Shown here piece after piece: positions 1-8,664 of a DNA stretch of 64,000 nt. Position 1 is the stretch's first letter. Each line of letters starts with the position of its first letter. The notes beneath the pieces are model-generated. The model did no database searches, had not been told where the DNA came from, and saw only the letters and a list, made by a program, of their open reading frames with translations. The stretch is from NCBI RefSeq assembly GCF_900099835.1, contig NZ_FNKP01000004.1:124001-188000 (forward strand), given 5' to 3'. Both the position numbers and the translations under genes were made by a program. The DNA is from Paraburkholderia fungorum. Lineage in GTDB: Bacteria; Pseudomonadota; Gammaproteobacteria; Burkholderiales; Burkholderiaceae.

Positions 1-1
1 G

Positions 2-658
2 AGAATCGATCTCACCGACAGCGGTCCGGGGATTGACGAAGCGACAGCTGCACGGGCTTTCGATCCGTTTTTTTCAACCAAGCCGGCCGGCCGGAGTACG
101 GGCCTCGGACTGGCACAGGTACGCTCATTCTGCGAACTCTCCGGTGGTTATAGCAGCATCGCGGCCGCGCCGACCGCTGGCACGACGGTCAGCCTTTTTC
201 TGCCCCGCACAGACGGTCAGGCCTTGCAGCCTCTTAGCAAGCCAGCGGCAGCGGCGAACACGAGCACACCGGATAGGCCCATCAGGATGCTGCTTGTGGA
301 GGATGACGAAACGGTTGCCGATGCGCAGACGGCAATGTTCTCGGCACTGGGCTACGAGGTGAGACATGCGGCCACAGCGGACGAGGCTTACCTGCTGCTC
401 GTCCCGCCGCATCCTTTCCAGGTAGTTATCTCCGATGTACAGATGCCGGGGAAGCTGAATGGCGTTGATTTGGCCGAGCACCTGCAAACCAGTCAACCGG
501 AGCTTCCCTTGCTGATGCTGACCGGATTTGTCGATCAGGCCGAGCGGCTCAGGGCGCTCGGCCTGCCCGCGTTTCTCAAGCCGGTCATCGACCTCGCCGC
601 AATGGACGAATGGATTCGCCGGCGCGTCGGGGCAATCTCGACCACGAAGAGATCCTGA
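2..658 (+). CDS. Hybrid sensor histidine kinase/response regulator, C-terminal part
   Basis: The reading frame is already open at the window edge, so the N-terminus (sensor and dimerisation domains) lies outside. The visible part starts in the ATPase domain: an SGPGID box (about residues 7-12) and an STGLGLAQV glycine box (about 36-44). After a short linker comes a receiver domain with the acidic pair in VEDDE, the phospho-acceptor Asp in ISDVQMPG and the conserved Lys in FLKPV. The protein would autophosphorylate on an upstream His and relay to its own receiver. An internal ATG at 284 would give only the receiver, but the frame is continuous through both domains, so a fused hybrid kinase is preferred. 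No output domain follows the receiver. Confidence 0.88.
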   Translation, partial: RIDLTDSGPGIDEATAARAFDPFFSTKPAGRSTGLGLAQVRSFCELSGGYSSIAAAPTAGTTVSLFLPRTDGQALQPLSKPAAAANTSTPDRPIRMLLVEDDETVADAQTAMFSALGYEVRHAATADEAYLLLVPPHPFQVVISDVQMPGKLNGVDLAEHLQTSQPELPLLMLTGFVDQAERLRALGLPAFLKPVIDLAAMDEWIRRRVGAISTTKRS

Positions 659-1407
659 TACCACGCCGGTCGCGGCGCCTTCCTTGAGCTACTCATGTTC
701 CCGGGCCCTGGGCTCTGCAGTTTGTCTTGGCCGTGCAGAAAGGTTTTTGCGCGGTTCGCATCTCTGCATACCCGCAGGACCTAGGCCACCACTTCCTTAA
801 CAGAACCTTAAGCGCAAAAAGAGTTGCAGACGTGTATGTTTTGCGCATCTTTTGTCTGGCGGGCGAGTGCGGACTCGCGCACACTCACAACCCTCTCAGG
901 TTATAGCCGCCTCGAGCTGATAACCTTTCAAGGCCGATGTAAATCGGCCTTTTTTTCTTTTCGCGGAAACGTCTTCAAGCTCATCGCCGGAATGCGGTCT
1001 GGCATTCATCTGCCTGGAAGCGGCCACTTGCCAATGCGTCTTCCCGACCCCCAGCGGCCACTAGCCGCGTCAGATGGCGGCCGCCTGATCCTGCACTGCA
1101 GCCGGCCATCTGGTGTGCACGTAGGATTGGTCCATCCGGCTGGTGCAGCTGAATCGATTATTTGCTTAAGACAGGGTCACCATGAAATGCTTTGGCAGGT
1201 ATCCTTTTCTGTCTCGCATCCCGTTTTCCGCCATCGCGAGAAAAAAGGTTTCGGTGTAGCAGTGGCTCTCTCAGGGGCGCTGCGTGTGTTAGGGGCGGCC
1301 TTCACGGCTGCCCTCCTTTTTGCATCGGCTTGGACCGATGCCCCGGATCCCGTCCGTCACCACGCCGTTATGCGAGCCTTGGCCTGCGGGGCGACAAGGG
1401 AGGAAAC
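659..1407. other. Gene-poor stretch with a terminator and possible small RNA
   Basis: No ORF here has convincing coding character. The stretch contains a strong intrinsic terminator at 930-957, preceded by the inverted repeat GGTTAT...ATAACC at about 899-926. That pattern would fit the 3' end of a small RNA, but no promoter is certain. A 24-codon ORF near 1180 has no clear ribosome binding site and is not called. Confidence 0.4.
930..957 (+). terminator. Rho-independent terminator
   Basis: Perfect 9-bp stem AAGGCCGAT / ATCGGCCTT with a GTAA tetraloop, followed directly by a run of T. The nearest upstream gene ends 270 bases earlier, so the terminator may belong to a short independent transcript. 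Confidence 0.8.
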
Positions 1408-1689
1408 ATGAGCAGACCCAAGCTGCTCTTTGCGAAAGCGGCTATACGCCGATGCAAGAGCGTTCCAGCGACGCGATCCGATTACCGCATGTACGTCAGC
1501 TATCGCGCGAACCGTTCGGGCTCGTTTCTGGGTGAGCTGAAAGTGGTCCGGATGACGGACGACCGGCTGCTGTTTCCCTTCGACGGCGCACCCTCCATCG
1601 GCCCATTTGCAACACCGGCCGAGGCCCGCGAAGCGGCAGTCAGCAAGGGCGAGGAGATCATCTCGCTGGACCTGGAAAATCCGGAATAA
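1408..1689 (+). CDS. Small DUF6723-like protein (copy 1)
   Basis: 93-residue protein of unknown function. The ATG at 1408 follows GGAGGAAA at a good distance. The motif pattern Y-x-x-Y/S, GELKVVRMTDDRLLFPFDGAP and GPFATPAEAREAA recurs in the protein at 18410, so the two are paralogues. Family assignment to DUF6723 is from memory of Burkholderia annotations and is tentative. It has no signal peptide or membrane segment. The C-terminal half resembles a short beta-strand/helix unit. It sits 91 bases upstream of an RsbRD-type histidine kinase, and a relative of that kinase lies near the second copy. Confidence 0.75.
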   Translation: MSRPKLLFAKAAIRRCKSVPATRSDYRMYVSYRANRSGSFLGELKVVRMTDDRLLFPFDGAPSIGPFATPAEAREAAVSKGEEIISLDLENPE

Positions 1690-1780
1690 TAGTGACGCTG
1701 GCAAGCGGTTCGGATTAGCCGCCGCGAAAGCCAGCGAATGTCGCATAAAGCGATGTGGCTCCCACCCACCGAGGATCTCC

Positions 1781-2902
1781 TTGACACTTTCGGACTTCAT
1801 CGAAGCAAATCTCGACATCCTGATCAAGGACTGGATGGACTATGCCAGGATAGTGGGACCAAAGGGCTGTCGTATGACCGACGAGCAGCTGCGCGATTCA
1901 GCGCGCGATCTGCTGGTCGGGATCGCTGCCAACATTCGCGAACCGCAAGATGCCGGACAGCAGATAGCGAAATCGCGCGGCGAGTGGATTGCTCCGGATC
2001 CGGCTTTTGATGAGGTCGGTCGGACCCACGCAGATGACCGTCAGACTCATGGGTTCGATATCAACGCCGTGGTGGCGGAATATCGCGCACTTCGTGCCAG
2101 TGTCCTGTACCGGTGGCAACAGGGTTGCGAGGCAGATGCGACCGCGTTTCAGGAAATGGTCCGTTTCAACGAGGCAATCGACCAGATGGTCGCTGAATCT
2201 GTGCGGCAGTTCACGAGAAGGACCGAGCGGATTCGAGATCTGTTTGCGGGAGTCCTCGCGCATGACATGCGCTCGCCATTGACGGCCATCGTCAATTCGG
2301 CACATCTTCTTCTGCGCGACGAAAACCTGTCGTCGGTCAGTCTGCGGGCGGGAATCAATCTACAACGTGGCACGGAGCGGATCAGGTCTTTGGTGGACGA
2401 CCTCTTCATCTTCACACGCACCCGCCTGGGCGACACATTGCCTGTAGAACCGACGGAACAGGACTTCGGGCGGATTTGTGTCGGCGCCGTAGAGGAGGTG
2501 CGTGCGGCCAGGCCCGGAGCGCAGATCGAGCTAAGTGCGACGGGCAGTCTTGCCGGCACATGGGACGGGCAGCGCATGAGCCAGCTGATCGTCAATCTGC
2601 TGACGAACGCTGTGCAGTACGGCAGTAACAAGGTTCGCCTGAAGGCGGTCGGCGACGATGATTCGATTACGCTCGTCGTATCGAATGAGGGGCCTCCGAT
2701 TCCTGCGGACGTGCTGCCTACGCTGTTCGATCCGTTGACGCGCGCCGTTTCGCCGTCCGCGACAAAACGTTTATCGGCCGGCGTTGGGCTTGGTTTGTAC
2801 ATCTGCCAGTGCATCGCCCATGCCCATCAGGGAACGATTTCCGTCGAGTCTTCCGAACGCGAAACCGCATTTACGCTCAAAATCCCTCGCTTTCGCCCGT
2901 GA
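1781..2902 (+). CDS. Sensor histidine kinase with RsbRD-like N-terminal domain
   Basis: The 373-residue soluble kinase has no membrane segments. Residues about 1-115 resemble the RsbRD N-terminal domain (LSDFIEANLD, MTDEQLRDSA, VAEYRALRASV). The HisKA dimerisation domain follows with the phospho-acceptor in LAHDMRSPL (His161), then the HATPase domain with the N-box NLLTNAVQYG and the GVGLGLYIC glycine box. The start chosen is TTG at 1781, because GAGGA lies five bases upstream and the relative at 20740-21861 starts at the equivalent place (GAGGA then GTG). A longer frame reaches back to 1607 but overlaps the preceding gene and has no conserved residues. It has no receiver, so its partner regulator is unknown. 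Confidence 0.85.
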   Translation: MTLSDFIEANLDILIKDWMDYARIVGPKGCRMTDEQLRDSARDLLVGIAANIREPQDAGQQIAKSRGEWIAPDPAFDEVGRTHADDRQTHGFDINAVVAEYRALRASVLYRWQQGCEADATAFQEMVRFNEAIDQMVAESVRQFTRRTERIRDLFAGVLAHDMRSPLTAIVNSAHLLLRDENLSSVSLRAGINLQRGTERIRSLVDDLFIFTRTRLGDTLPVEPTEQDFGRICVGAVEEVRAARPGAQIELSATGSLAGTWDGQRMSQLIVNLLTNAVQYGSNKVRLKAVGDDDSITLVVSNEGPPIPADVLPTLFDPLTRAVSPSATKRLSAGVGLGLYICQCIAHAHQGTISVESSERETAFTLKIPRFRP

Positions 2903-3702
2903 CTGATGCGACGGGCGTTCATCGCCCATTGGCGCTTCGCCCCTCAGTCACGGCGAACGTCCTGCCGTGACCCAGGAACCTTAATCTGAACGACACCGTA
3001 TGCCCCGACGTGAATGGCGCTTACTGGCCGAGATGGAATGGACACCGCCCTCCCTTCGGGGAAGTGGGCATGATTGAGGGCCTCCAGAACCGAACTGGAC
3101 GACGACCTCGACCGGCCGCTCCTGGCCGAAGCCGGAAATTCGAGCCGAAGCGGCGCACCAGCGCCTGTAAGTCAGCACTGAATTTCCGTCACCGACCCAA
3201 AGCTGTCCCTGAAGACTCTGCACTGCAGTGACCAGTTGAATCTACAGTGTAAGCGGACAAACACCGCAGCCAATTTCGTTTTGGTTTTTCGGCGAAGTGT
3301 TACCGCCTATATTCGAAAAGCAGCTATCGCGTGCTTAGCGACAACAATAGCGACGAGGGCCCCTTTCGCATTGATTTTCCGCAATTCCGCGCGTGTCGCT
3401 TTCGCGACCTGCGCTGAACTGAACCACACGGTGGCGCGGATCCCTCCCCGCAACGTCCCCGTTCGAACGATGCAGGGATTTCTCCATCCCTGAGGCATCA
3501 GGACATTCTCAATGACCCATTGGGTTGCGATAGCGGTCAGCGTGAGCATCGACTACTTGCCAAACTCCTTGACTACGGCTGCGATTTCAAATCGTGTGGG
3601 GTGAAAGTCGTGGCCTCATTACGATGTACAATCCGGGCGGCCAGTGCCGAATTTCCCGTGTGTCGACAGAGCCTATCGACAAAACGCTCGTCTGGCAGCC
3701 TT
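2903..3702. other. Intergenic, no supported gene
   Basis: An inverted repeat CCGTGACTGA...TCAGTCACGG (about 2897-2957) lies just after the kinase stop and could act as a terminator hairpin, though no T-run follows. The remaining frames have no start signals or recognisable domains. The 3' end of the molybdopterin oxidoreductase on the other strand reaches 3703. Confidence 0.4.
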
Positions 3703-6015
3703 TCACGCAGCACTTATCTGCTGACTTTTTCCGCTTTTCCGCAACCGCACCGGTATCGATTTCGACGCGGGTACGAGGCTGTCCTTTGCATGATGCGATA
3801 GCGGGATGAGCCGGTTGCACTCAGGGTAATAGCCCATGACACAACCGGCGGGAATATCGAAAGCATGGACGCGCATGCCATCCACTTCGCGTGTTACATC
3901 GTCTTTCGAATCGGTGGATGCACACACTTCGTCGCCTTCCGCGAGATCGAGTCTTGTCATGTCGTCGCGATGCATCAGCAGGACATTGCGCGTGCCGTGC
4001 ACGCCGCGAAAGCGGTCGTCCAGCGAATAGACCGTGGTGTTGAACTGGCTGTCGCCGCGCGTTGTCATCAGACGAAGCACGTCGGGACCGCTGGACGGCA
4101 TGTCGGCATCTTCGTCGAGCGTATCGGGCATCACGAAATTCGCTTTGCCGTTGGGCGTTTTCCATTTGCGTTCGGCGGCCGGTATCGGTCGATGAAAACC
4201 GCCGGGTTCGCAAAAGCGCCGATTGAAGTCGGCAAACTGATCGGGATACGTCCGTTCGATCGCATCGCGGATCGTCGCGTAGTCGGCCACCCAAGCATCC
4301 CAGTCGACGTGAGGGTTGTGCGGCAGCAGAGCCTTGGCGATACCGGCCACGATGGCTGGCTCGGACAAAAGCATGTCACTGGCCGGGTCGGCATAACCGT
4401 GTGAACCGTGGACGCACGCCGTGCTGTCCTCGACGCTCACCCATTGTTCGCCTTCTGCCTGCTGGTCGATCTCGATGCGCCCGAGGCACGGCAGCAGGTA
4501 AGCCACTTCGCCATGCAGCAGATGGCTGCGATTGAGCTTCGTCGCAATCTGCACGGTCAGCCTCAGCGAGCGCCACGCGGCATCCATCACGTGATGATCC
4601 GGAATCGCCACCTGGAAATTGCCGCCAAGCCCGATGAACGCTTTGACTTTTCCGTCCAGCACACCCTTGCAGGCCTCTACGGTACTCATACCTTTGTGAC
4701 GCGGCGGCTCGAAATCGTACAGTTTCTTCAATGTGTCGAGCGGCGCGAGTTCCGGCTTCTCGGTGATGCCGACCGTGCGCTGACCCTGCACGTTCGAGTG
4801 TCCCCGTATCGGACAGATACCGGAACCAGGCCGGCCGATATTGCCGCGCAACAGCAGCAGATTGGACAGCATCTGAACGTTGTGCACGCCATTGCGATGC
4901 TGTGTGATCCCCATCCCGTACAGCACCATGACAGACTTCGCGCGAGCGTATTCCGTGGCGGCTGCAGTGAGTGCGTCGCGCGTCAATTGCGAGCGCGCTT
5001 CGATCTCGGCCCAGGTCGTTGCGCGCATCGCCGCAGCGAATTCTTCGAAGCCTGCCGTGTGTTCGGCAATGAACGCTGCGTCGAGCACCCGAGGTGCTCC
5101 ATCGCGTTGCGCCGCGTCGTCCCATTCGATCAGCAGCTTGCAGAGACCGGCCACGGCGGCGGCATCGCCGCCAATCCGCACCTGATGATATTGCGTGCTG
5201 ATGCGCGTCTCGGCCGGCGTCAGCATTTCAAGCGGCGATTGGGGATTAGCGAAACTGACCAGCCCGCGCTCCCTGATCGGATTGAACGTAATGATTTGCG
5301 CGCCACGTTTGCGCGCGTCCTGCAACTGATGCAGCATCCGCGGCGCGTTAGTGCCGGTGTTGTGGCCAAAGAAGAACATACAGTCGGTATGTTCAAAGTC
5401 GGCGAGTGTGACCGTTCCAACCGGTGAACCAATCGTTTTCGGTAGAGCGACAGACGTACTCTCATGACACATATTGGAACTGTCCGGCAGATTGTTCGTG
5501 CCGTACAGGCGAGCGAGAAGTTGATACAGGTACGAGGTTTCGAGCGACGCGCGTCCTGACGCATAGAACACGGCTTCATCGGGTTCGATTGCAAGCAACT
5601 CTTTTGCGATGTCGGCGAACGCGTGTTCCCAGGTTGTTTCCACGTAGCGATCGGTGGCGGGGTCCCAGCGCATGGGTGCAGTCAGCCGTCCCGACGATTC
5701 GAGTTCCAGGCCGCTCCATGATTCGAGTTCAGTCAGTGTGTGTTGTGCGAAAAAGGCGGGATCGATATGTTTGCTCGTGATCTCCCAGGCAGTCGCCTTC
5801 GCCCCGTTCTCGCAGAATTCGAACAGATGCGGGTCAGCGGGTTTGGCCCACGAACAGCTGACGCACGCGAAACCGTCGGGTTTGTTCTGATGAGACAGAA
5901 TCGCGCTACCGTGCAACGCGACATGCTCCTGAATCAGAATCGTTGCAACCGCCTTGACCGAACCCCAACCGCCGGCCGCGTTCTGATATTCCTTGATTGT
6001 GCTGTCCGTGCTCAT
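3703..6015 (-). CDS. FdhF/YdeP family molybdopterin oxidoreductase
   Basis: 770-residue cytoplasmic protein of the formate dehydrogenase-like FdhF/YdeP family. N-terminal iron-sulfur type cysteines are seen in FACVSCSW and FEFCENGAKA. The molybdopterin-guanine dinucleotide binding regions follow, with NMCHESTSVAL, FGHNTGTNAPRML and the LLLRGNIGRPGSGICPIRGHSN block. The C-terminal MopB-binding domain includes TTRGDSQFNTTVYS and FDIPAGCVMGYYPE. Start 6015 is chosen because AAGGAG lies eight bases upstream; a frame eleven codons longer lacks such a site. YdeP is linked to acid resistance in E. coli, and the substrate of most members is unproven. Here it is the last gene of a minus-strand set with formaldehyde dehydrogenase, so formate oxidation is a reasonable inference. 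Confidence 0.88.
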   Translation of the reverse strand: MSTDSTIKEYQNAAGGWGSVKAVATILIQEHVALHGSAILSHQNKPDGFACVSCSWAKPADPHLFEFCENGAKATAWEITSKHIDPAFFAQHTLTELESWSGLELESSGRLTAPMRWDPATDRYVETTWEHAFADIAKELLAIEPDEAVFYASGRASLETSYLYQLLARLYGTNNLPDSSNMCHESTSVALPKTIGSPVGTVTLADFEHTDCMFFFGHNTGTNAPRMLHQLQDARKRGAQIITFNPIRERGLVSFANPQSPLEMLTPAETRISTQYHQVRIGGDAAAVAGLCKLLIEWDDAAQRDGAPRVLDAAFIAEHTAGFEEFAAAMRATTWAEIEARSQLTRDALTAAATEYARAKSVMVLYGMGITQHRNGVHNVQMLSNLLLLRGNIGRPGSGICPIRGHSNVQGQRTVGITEKPELAPLDTLKKLYDFEPPRHKGMSTVEACKGVLDGKVKAFIGLGGNFQVAIPDHHVMDAAWRSLRLTVQIATKLNRSHLLHGEVAYLLPCLGRIEIDQQAEGEQWVSVEDSTACVHGSHGYADPASDMLLSEPAIVAGIAKALLPHNPHVDWDAWVADYATIRDAIERTYPDQFADFNRRFCEPGGFHRPIPAAERKWKTPNGKANFVMPDTLDEDADMPSSGPDVLRLMTTRGDSQFNTTVYSLDDRFRGVHGTRNVLLMHRDDMTRLDLAEGDEVCASTDSKDDVTREVDGMRVHAFDIPAGCVMGYYPECNRLIPLSHHAKDSLVPASKSIPVRLRKSGKSQQISAA

Positions 6016-6140
6016 GCCGTCCGCTCCTTGCGCGATCGCCGCTGACACAGCCTGCGGTTTCGCATGGCTGAACAGCTTGGGGTCCGCAACAAACGGACCC
6101 GCGAATCGTTGCCTGAAGCGGGCCGGTCACTTTTATGGAT

Positions 6141-7220
6141 TTATCCGTGCACCGGACATCCGTTGAATCGCCCGCGAAACTCCGCCGACATTTCATAGGC
6201 AGGTTTGCGGGATCGCATCACGCCACCGAGCGGTCGATGCGCGGCAATTCCATGCCATGGACTGAACGTCATGCCGTCATCGATGGCGGCCGAGCGCGCC
6301 TCGGTCCAGGCAGGTTGAGCCGCTACCCGAATACGCGCGACTGCAATATAAGGGCTGTCGTCTTCCGGCCATTTAACGGACGCGTCTTCGACCGGCATCT
6401 TGCCGATATCGGTTGCAAGCTGTACACGCACTTCCCACTCACCCGGATGCGTTGCAAAAAATTCGTTGACCGCATCGCGCAGCGCATTGGGATGGCCGTT
6501 GATGTCCAGTGGCGCATCAGTCAAAGCAGTGAGTTCTTCCGAGACCGGCACAACGCTTAGCTTGGCGAAATATTTTCCGTACAGAAACGGCACGGCCGTG
6601 AAAAAAGTCTCGCCGAGGATATGTGTTTCAGGATGGCCGCCCAGACTCTTAAGCGTCCCGCTCTCCCCGCCCACCGCCTCGACTACTTTTTCCGCACCAC
6701 GCAATACAGCCGACAACATCTTCTTGCCGGTCGGCGCGCGGTCGGTTGTTTTGGCCAGTAGTTTCAGACTCGAAAGAAAGTCCTTGGGTGTTGCCGCCGT
6801 GAATGCCGGCGCATTGATCATCACAAAGTCCTGGGTGGTCTCGGCTTCACTGCCTGGAAGACGCGCACCCTCTACCTCGGCGATCTTGAGAGCGAGCCCA
6901 CGCGGCGTTGAAACGCTGTCGTCCAGAATGTCACCGGGATTGGTCGACAGGCGCATCACGACTTTGTGAGTGCCGGGGCGTGCGAAGACGCCTTGGCTAA
7001 GCTCCGGTGGCAGGTCTGAAAAAACAGTTAGTTCCCCGTCGAGCAGACCGTGGCTCTTCGCATGCACGCTACGCACGCCGTGCTGATAATCCTGTGACGT
7101 GGTTTCCAGGATGCTGTGCATCGCCTCGACAAGTTGGCGAGTGGTGTCTGCTTCATCTTCGGGGACCTGTTCGAACGTCGGATCAAACGGCAGCGCGTGA
7201 ATAGCAGAAACGGAATTCAT
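6141..7220 (-). CDS. Catalase family protein
   Basis: 359-residue catalase-fold protein, shorter than true monofunctional catalases (about 480 or more). Features of the family are HGVRSVHAKSHGLLDGELTVF, VVMRLSTNPGDILDDSVSTPRGLALKI, TQDFVMINAPAF and the C-terminal FSPWHGIAAHRPLGGVMRSRKPAYE. Such small members (SrpA-like) bind heme and are often annotated only as catalase family or putative peroxidase. No signal peptide is visible at the chosen start. ATG 7220 follows GGAG at eight bases; the frame extending to 7274 has no site. It lies between formaldehyde dehydrogenase and the FdhF/YdeP gene, so it probably deals with peroxide made during aldehyde stress. Confidence 0.85.
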   Translation of the reverse strand: MNSVSAIHALPFDPTFEQVPEDEADTTRQLVEAMHSILETTSQDYQHGVRSVHAKSHGLLDGELTVFSDLPPELSQGVFARPGTHKVVMRLSTNPGDILDDSVSTPRGLALKIAEVEGARLPGSEAETTQDFVMINAPAFTAATPKDFLSSLKLLAKTTDRAPTGKKMLSAVLRGAEKVVEAVGGESGTLKSLGGHPETHILGETFFTAVPFLYGKYFAKLSVVPVSEELTALTDAPLDINGHPNALRDAVNEFFATHPGEWEVRVQLATDIGKMPVEDASVKWPEDDSPYIAVARIRVAAQPAWTEARSAAIDDGMTFSPWHGIAAHRPLGGVMRSRKPAYEMSAEFRGRFNGCPVHG

Positions 7221-7405
7221 GTGGGACTCCAGGTGGGGAACATGTTGGTTGTGCGGAGGTTGCGCAACCGCCATGCCTGTCGGACATTTCGTTCCGTGCC
7301 ATGCGGATGAGCCGACGCGTAGGGAATGTCATGCGTGGTCGTCACGTCACACTAGCGGTACTGCCGGCTACGGGCATTTCCTTTCGCCGGCAGCGTAACC
7401 GCTCG

Positions 7406-8542
7406 TCAGGCGGCCGTCTTCAGCACCACCTTTGTCCAACCCTCGGCGCGTTCGTCGAAATGCTTATATCCGTCGGCTGCCTGCTCCAGCGGGAGTTCGT
7501 GCGAAATAATCTGCGACGGCTGCGCCTTACCCGCTGCAATCAGATCGCACAGGCGACGGTTATATGCCTTGACGTTCGCCTGGCCCGTGGCGATTTTTTG
7601 GCCCTTCATCCATAACTGACCGAAGTCCAGCGCGACCTGTCCTTTTTTGGCAAGCGCGTCTTCGGCCTTCGGATCTTCCGCGACGAAAACGCCCACCACG
7701 CCGATACCGCCCGTCGGCCGGACGGCTTTGATCAGGTTATTCATCGTCGCATTCGGAACCTCATGGCCCTTGCATGTGCACTGATAGCCCACGCATTCGC
7801 AACCGCGGTCCGCACCCTCTCCGCCGGTCATGTCGAGAATTCGCTCAGCCGATTTGCCGTCGGTGTCGTCCACCGGAATCGCGCCTATCTTCTCAGCCAG
7901 TTTCAGGCGATCAGGATGAGTGTCGACCACCATGATCTTGCTGGCCCCCTTGATTTGCGCCGATAGCGCCGCCATGAGTCCGACTGGCCCCGCTCCGTAA
8001 ATCACCACGCTTTCGCCGGGCAGAACGCCGGCCAGTTCGGTCGCGTGATAGCCGGTCGGAAAAATATCCGACAGCATCACGTAGTCATTCTCCTTTTCTT
8101 CCGAATCGGCCGGCAGCACCAGGCAGTTGAAGTCGCCGAACGGCACGCGCAGATATTCCGCCTGACCGCCGCTATACGGCCCCATTCCGGCGAAGCCATA
8201 CGCTGCGCCAGCCACACCCGGATTCGCAGTTAGACAGAAACCTGTCAGCCCGCGCTCGCAATTCTTGCAGAAACCACAGCCGATATTGAACGGCAAACAA
8301 ACTCGATCGCCGACCTTGATCCGCTCGACGCCCTTGCCGATTTCAGTCACCACGCCGAGATTCTCGTGGCCGAGAATGCGGCCCGATTCCATGTTTGTAC
8401 GACCTTCGTACATATGCAGGTCCGAACCGCAAATATTGGTCGTCGTGATTTTTACCAGCACGTCATTGGGACGTTCGATTTTTGCATCCGGCATTTCCTT
8501 GACAGTCACTTTGCGGGGGCCTTCATACACTAATGCTTTCAT
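7406..8542 (-). CDS. fdhA: Glutathione-independent formaldehyde dehydrogenase
   Basis: 378-residue zinc-dependent medium-chain dehydrogenase. Catalytic zinc ligands are visible in NICGSDLHMYEGRT and GHENLG. The structural zinc cysteines are in CGFCKNCERGLTGFC. The NAD-binding fold has GAGPVGLMAA followed by an acidic residue in VVDTHPDR. The segment GYQCTCKGHEVPNATMNN and the YGFAGMGPYSGGQAEYLRVP block are typical of the Pseudomonas-type enzyme that oxidises formaldehyde to formate with NAD and needs no glutathione. ATG 8542 has GGAG eight bases upstream; the longer frame to 8773 encodes unrelated Arg-rich residues. Formate from this enzyme could feed the FdhF/YdeP oxidoreductase two genes on. 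Confidence 0.9.
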   Translation of the reverse strand: MKALVYEGPRKVTVKEMPDAKIERPNDVLVKITTTNICGSDLHMYEGRTNMESGRILGHENLGVVTEIGKGVERIKVGDRVCLPFNIGCGFCKNCERGLTGFCLTANPGVAGAAYGFAGMGPYSGGQAEYLRVPFGDFNCLVLPADSEEKENDYVMLSDIFPTGYHATELAGVLPGESVVIYGAGPVGLMAALSAQIKGASKIMVVDTHPDRLKLAEKIGAIPVDDTDGKSAERILDMTGGEGADRGCECVGYQCTCKGHEVPNATMNNLIKAVRPTGGIGVVGVFVAEDPKAEDALAKKGQVALDFGQLWMKGQKIATGQANVKAYNRRLCDLIAAGKAQPSQIISHELPLEQAADGYKHFDERAEGWTKVVLKTAA

Positions 8543-8664
8543 TGCTGATCTCCGGGAACGGCGCTCGCCGTTGTGGCGACCGTTCATATGATCGAGCAGC
8601 GGCCGTGCCCGAAGAACAAAGCGCATGAAAATGAATTGCATGGACGTGCAATTGCCGTGCAAAA

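Noticed and set aside
3010..3493. Short plus-strand frames between the kinase and the molybdopterin gene
   Set aside because: No ribosome binding sites, no recognisable domain and an unnatural amino acid mix; treated as intergenic.
4408..5427. A 339-codon plus-strand frame opposite the FdhF/YdeP gene
   Set aside because: Antisense of conserved molybdopterin motifs; no start signal.
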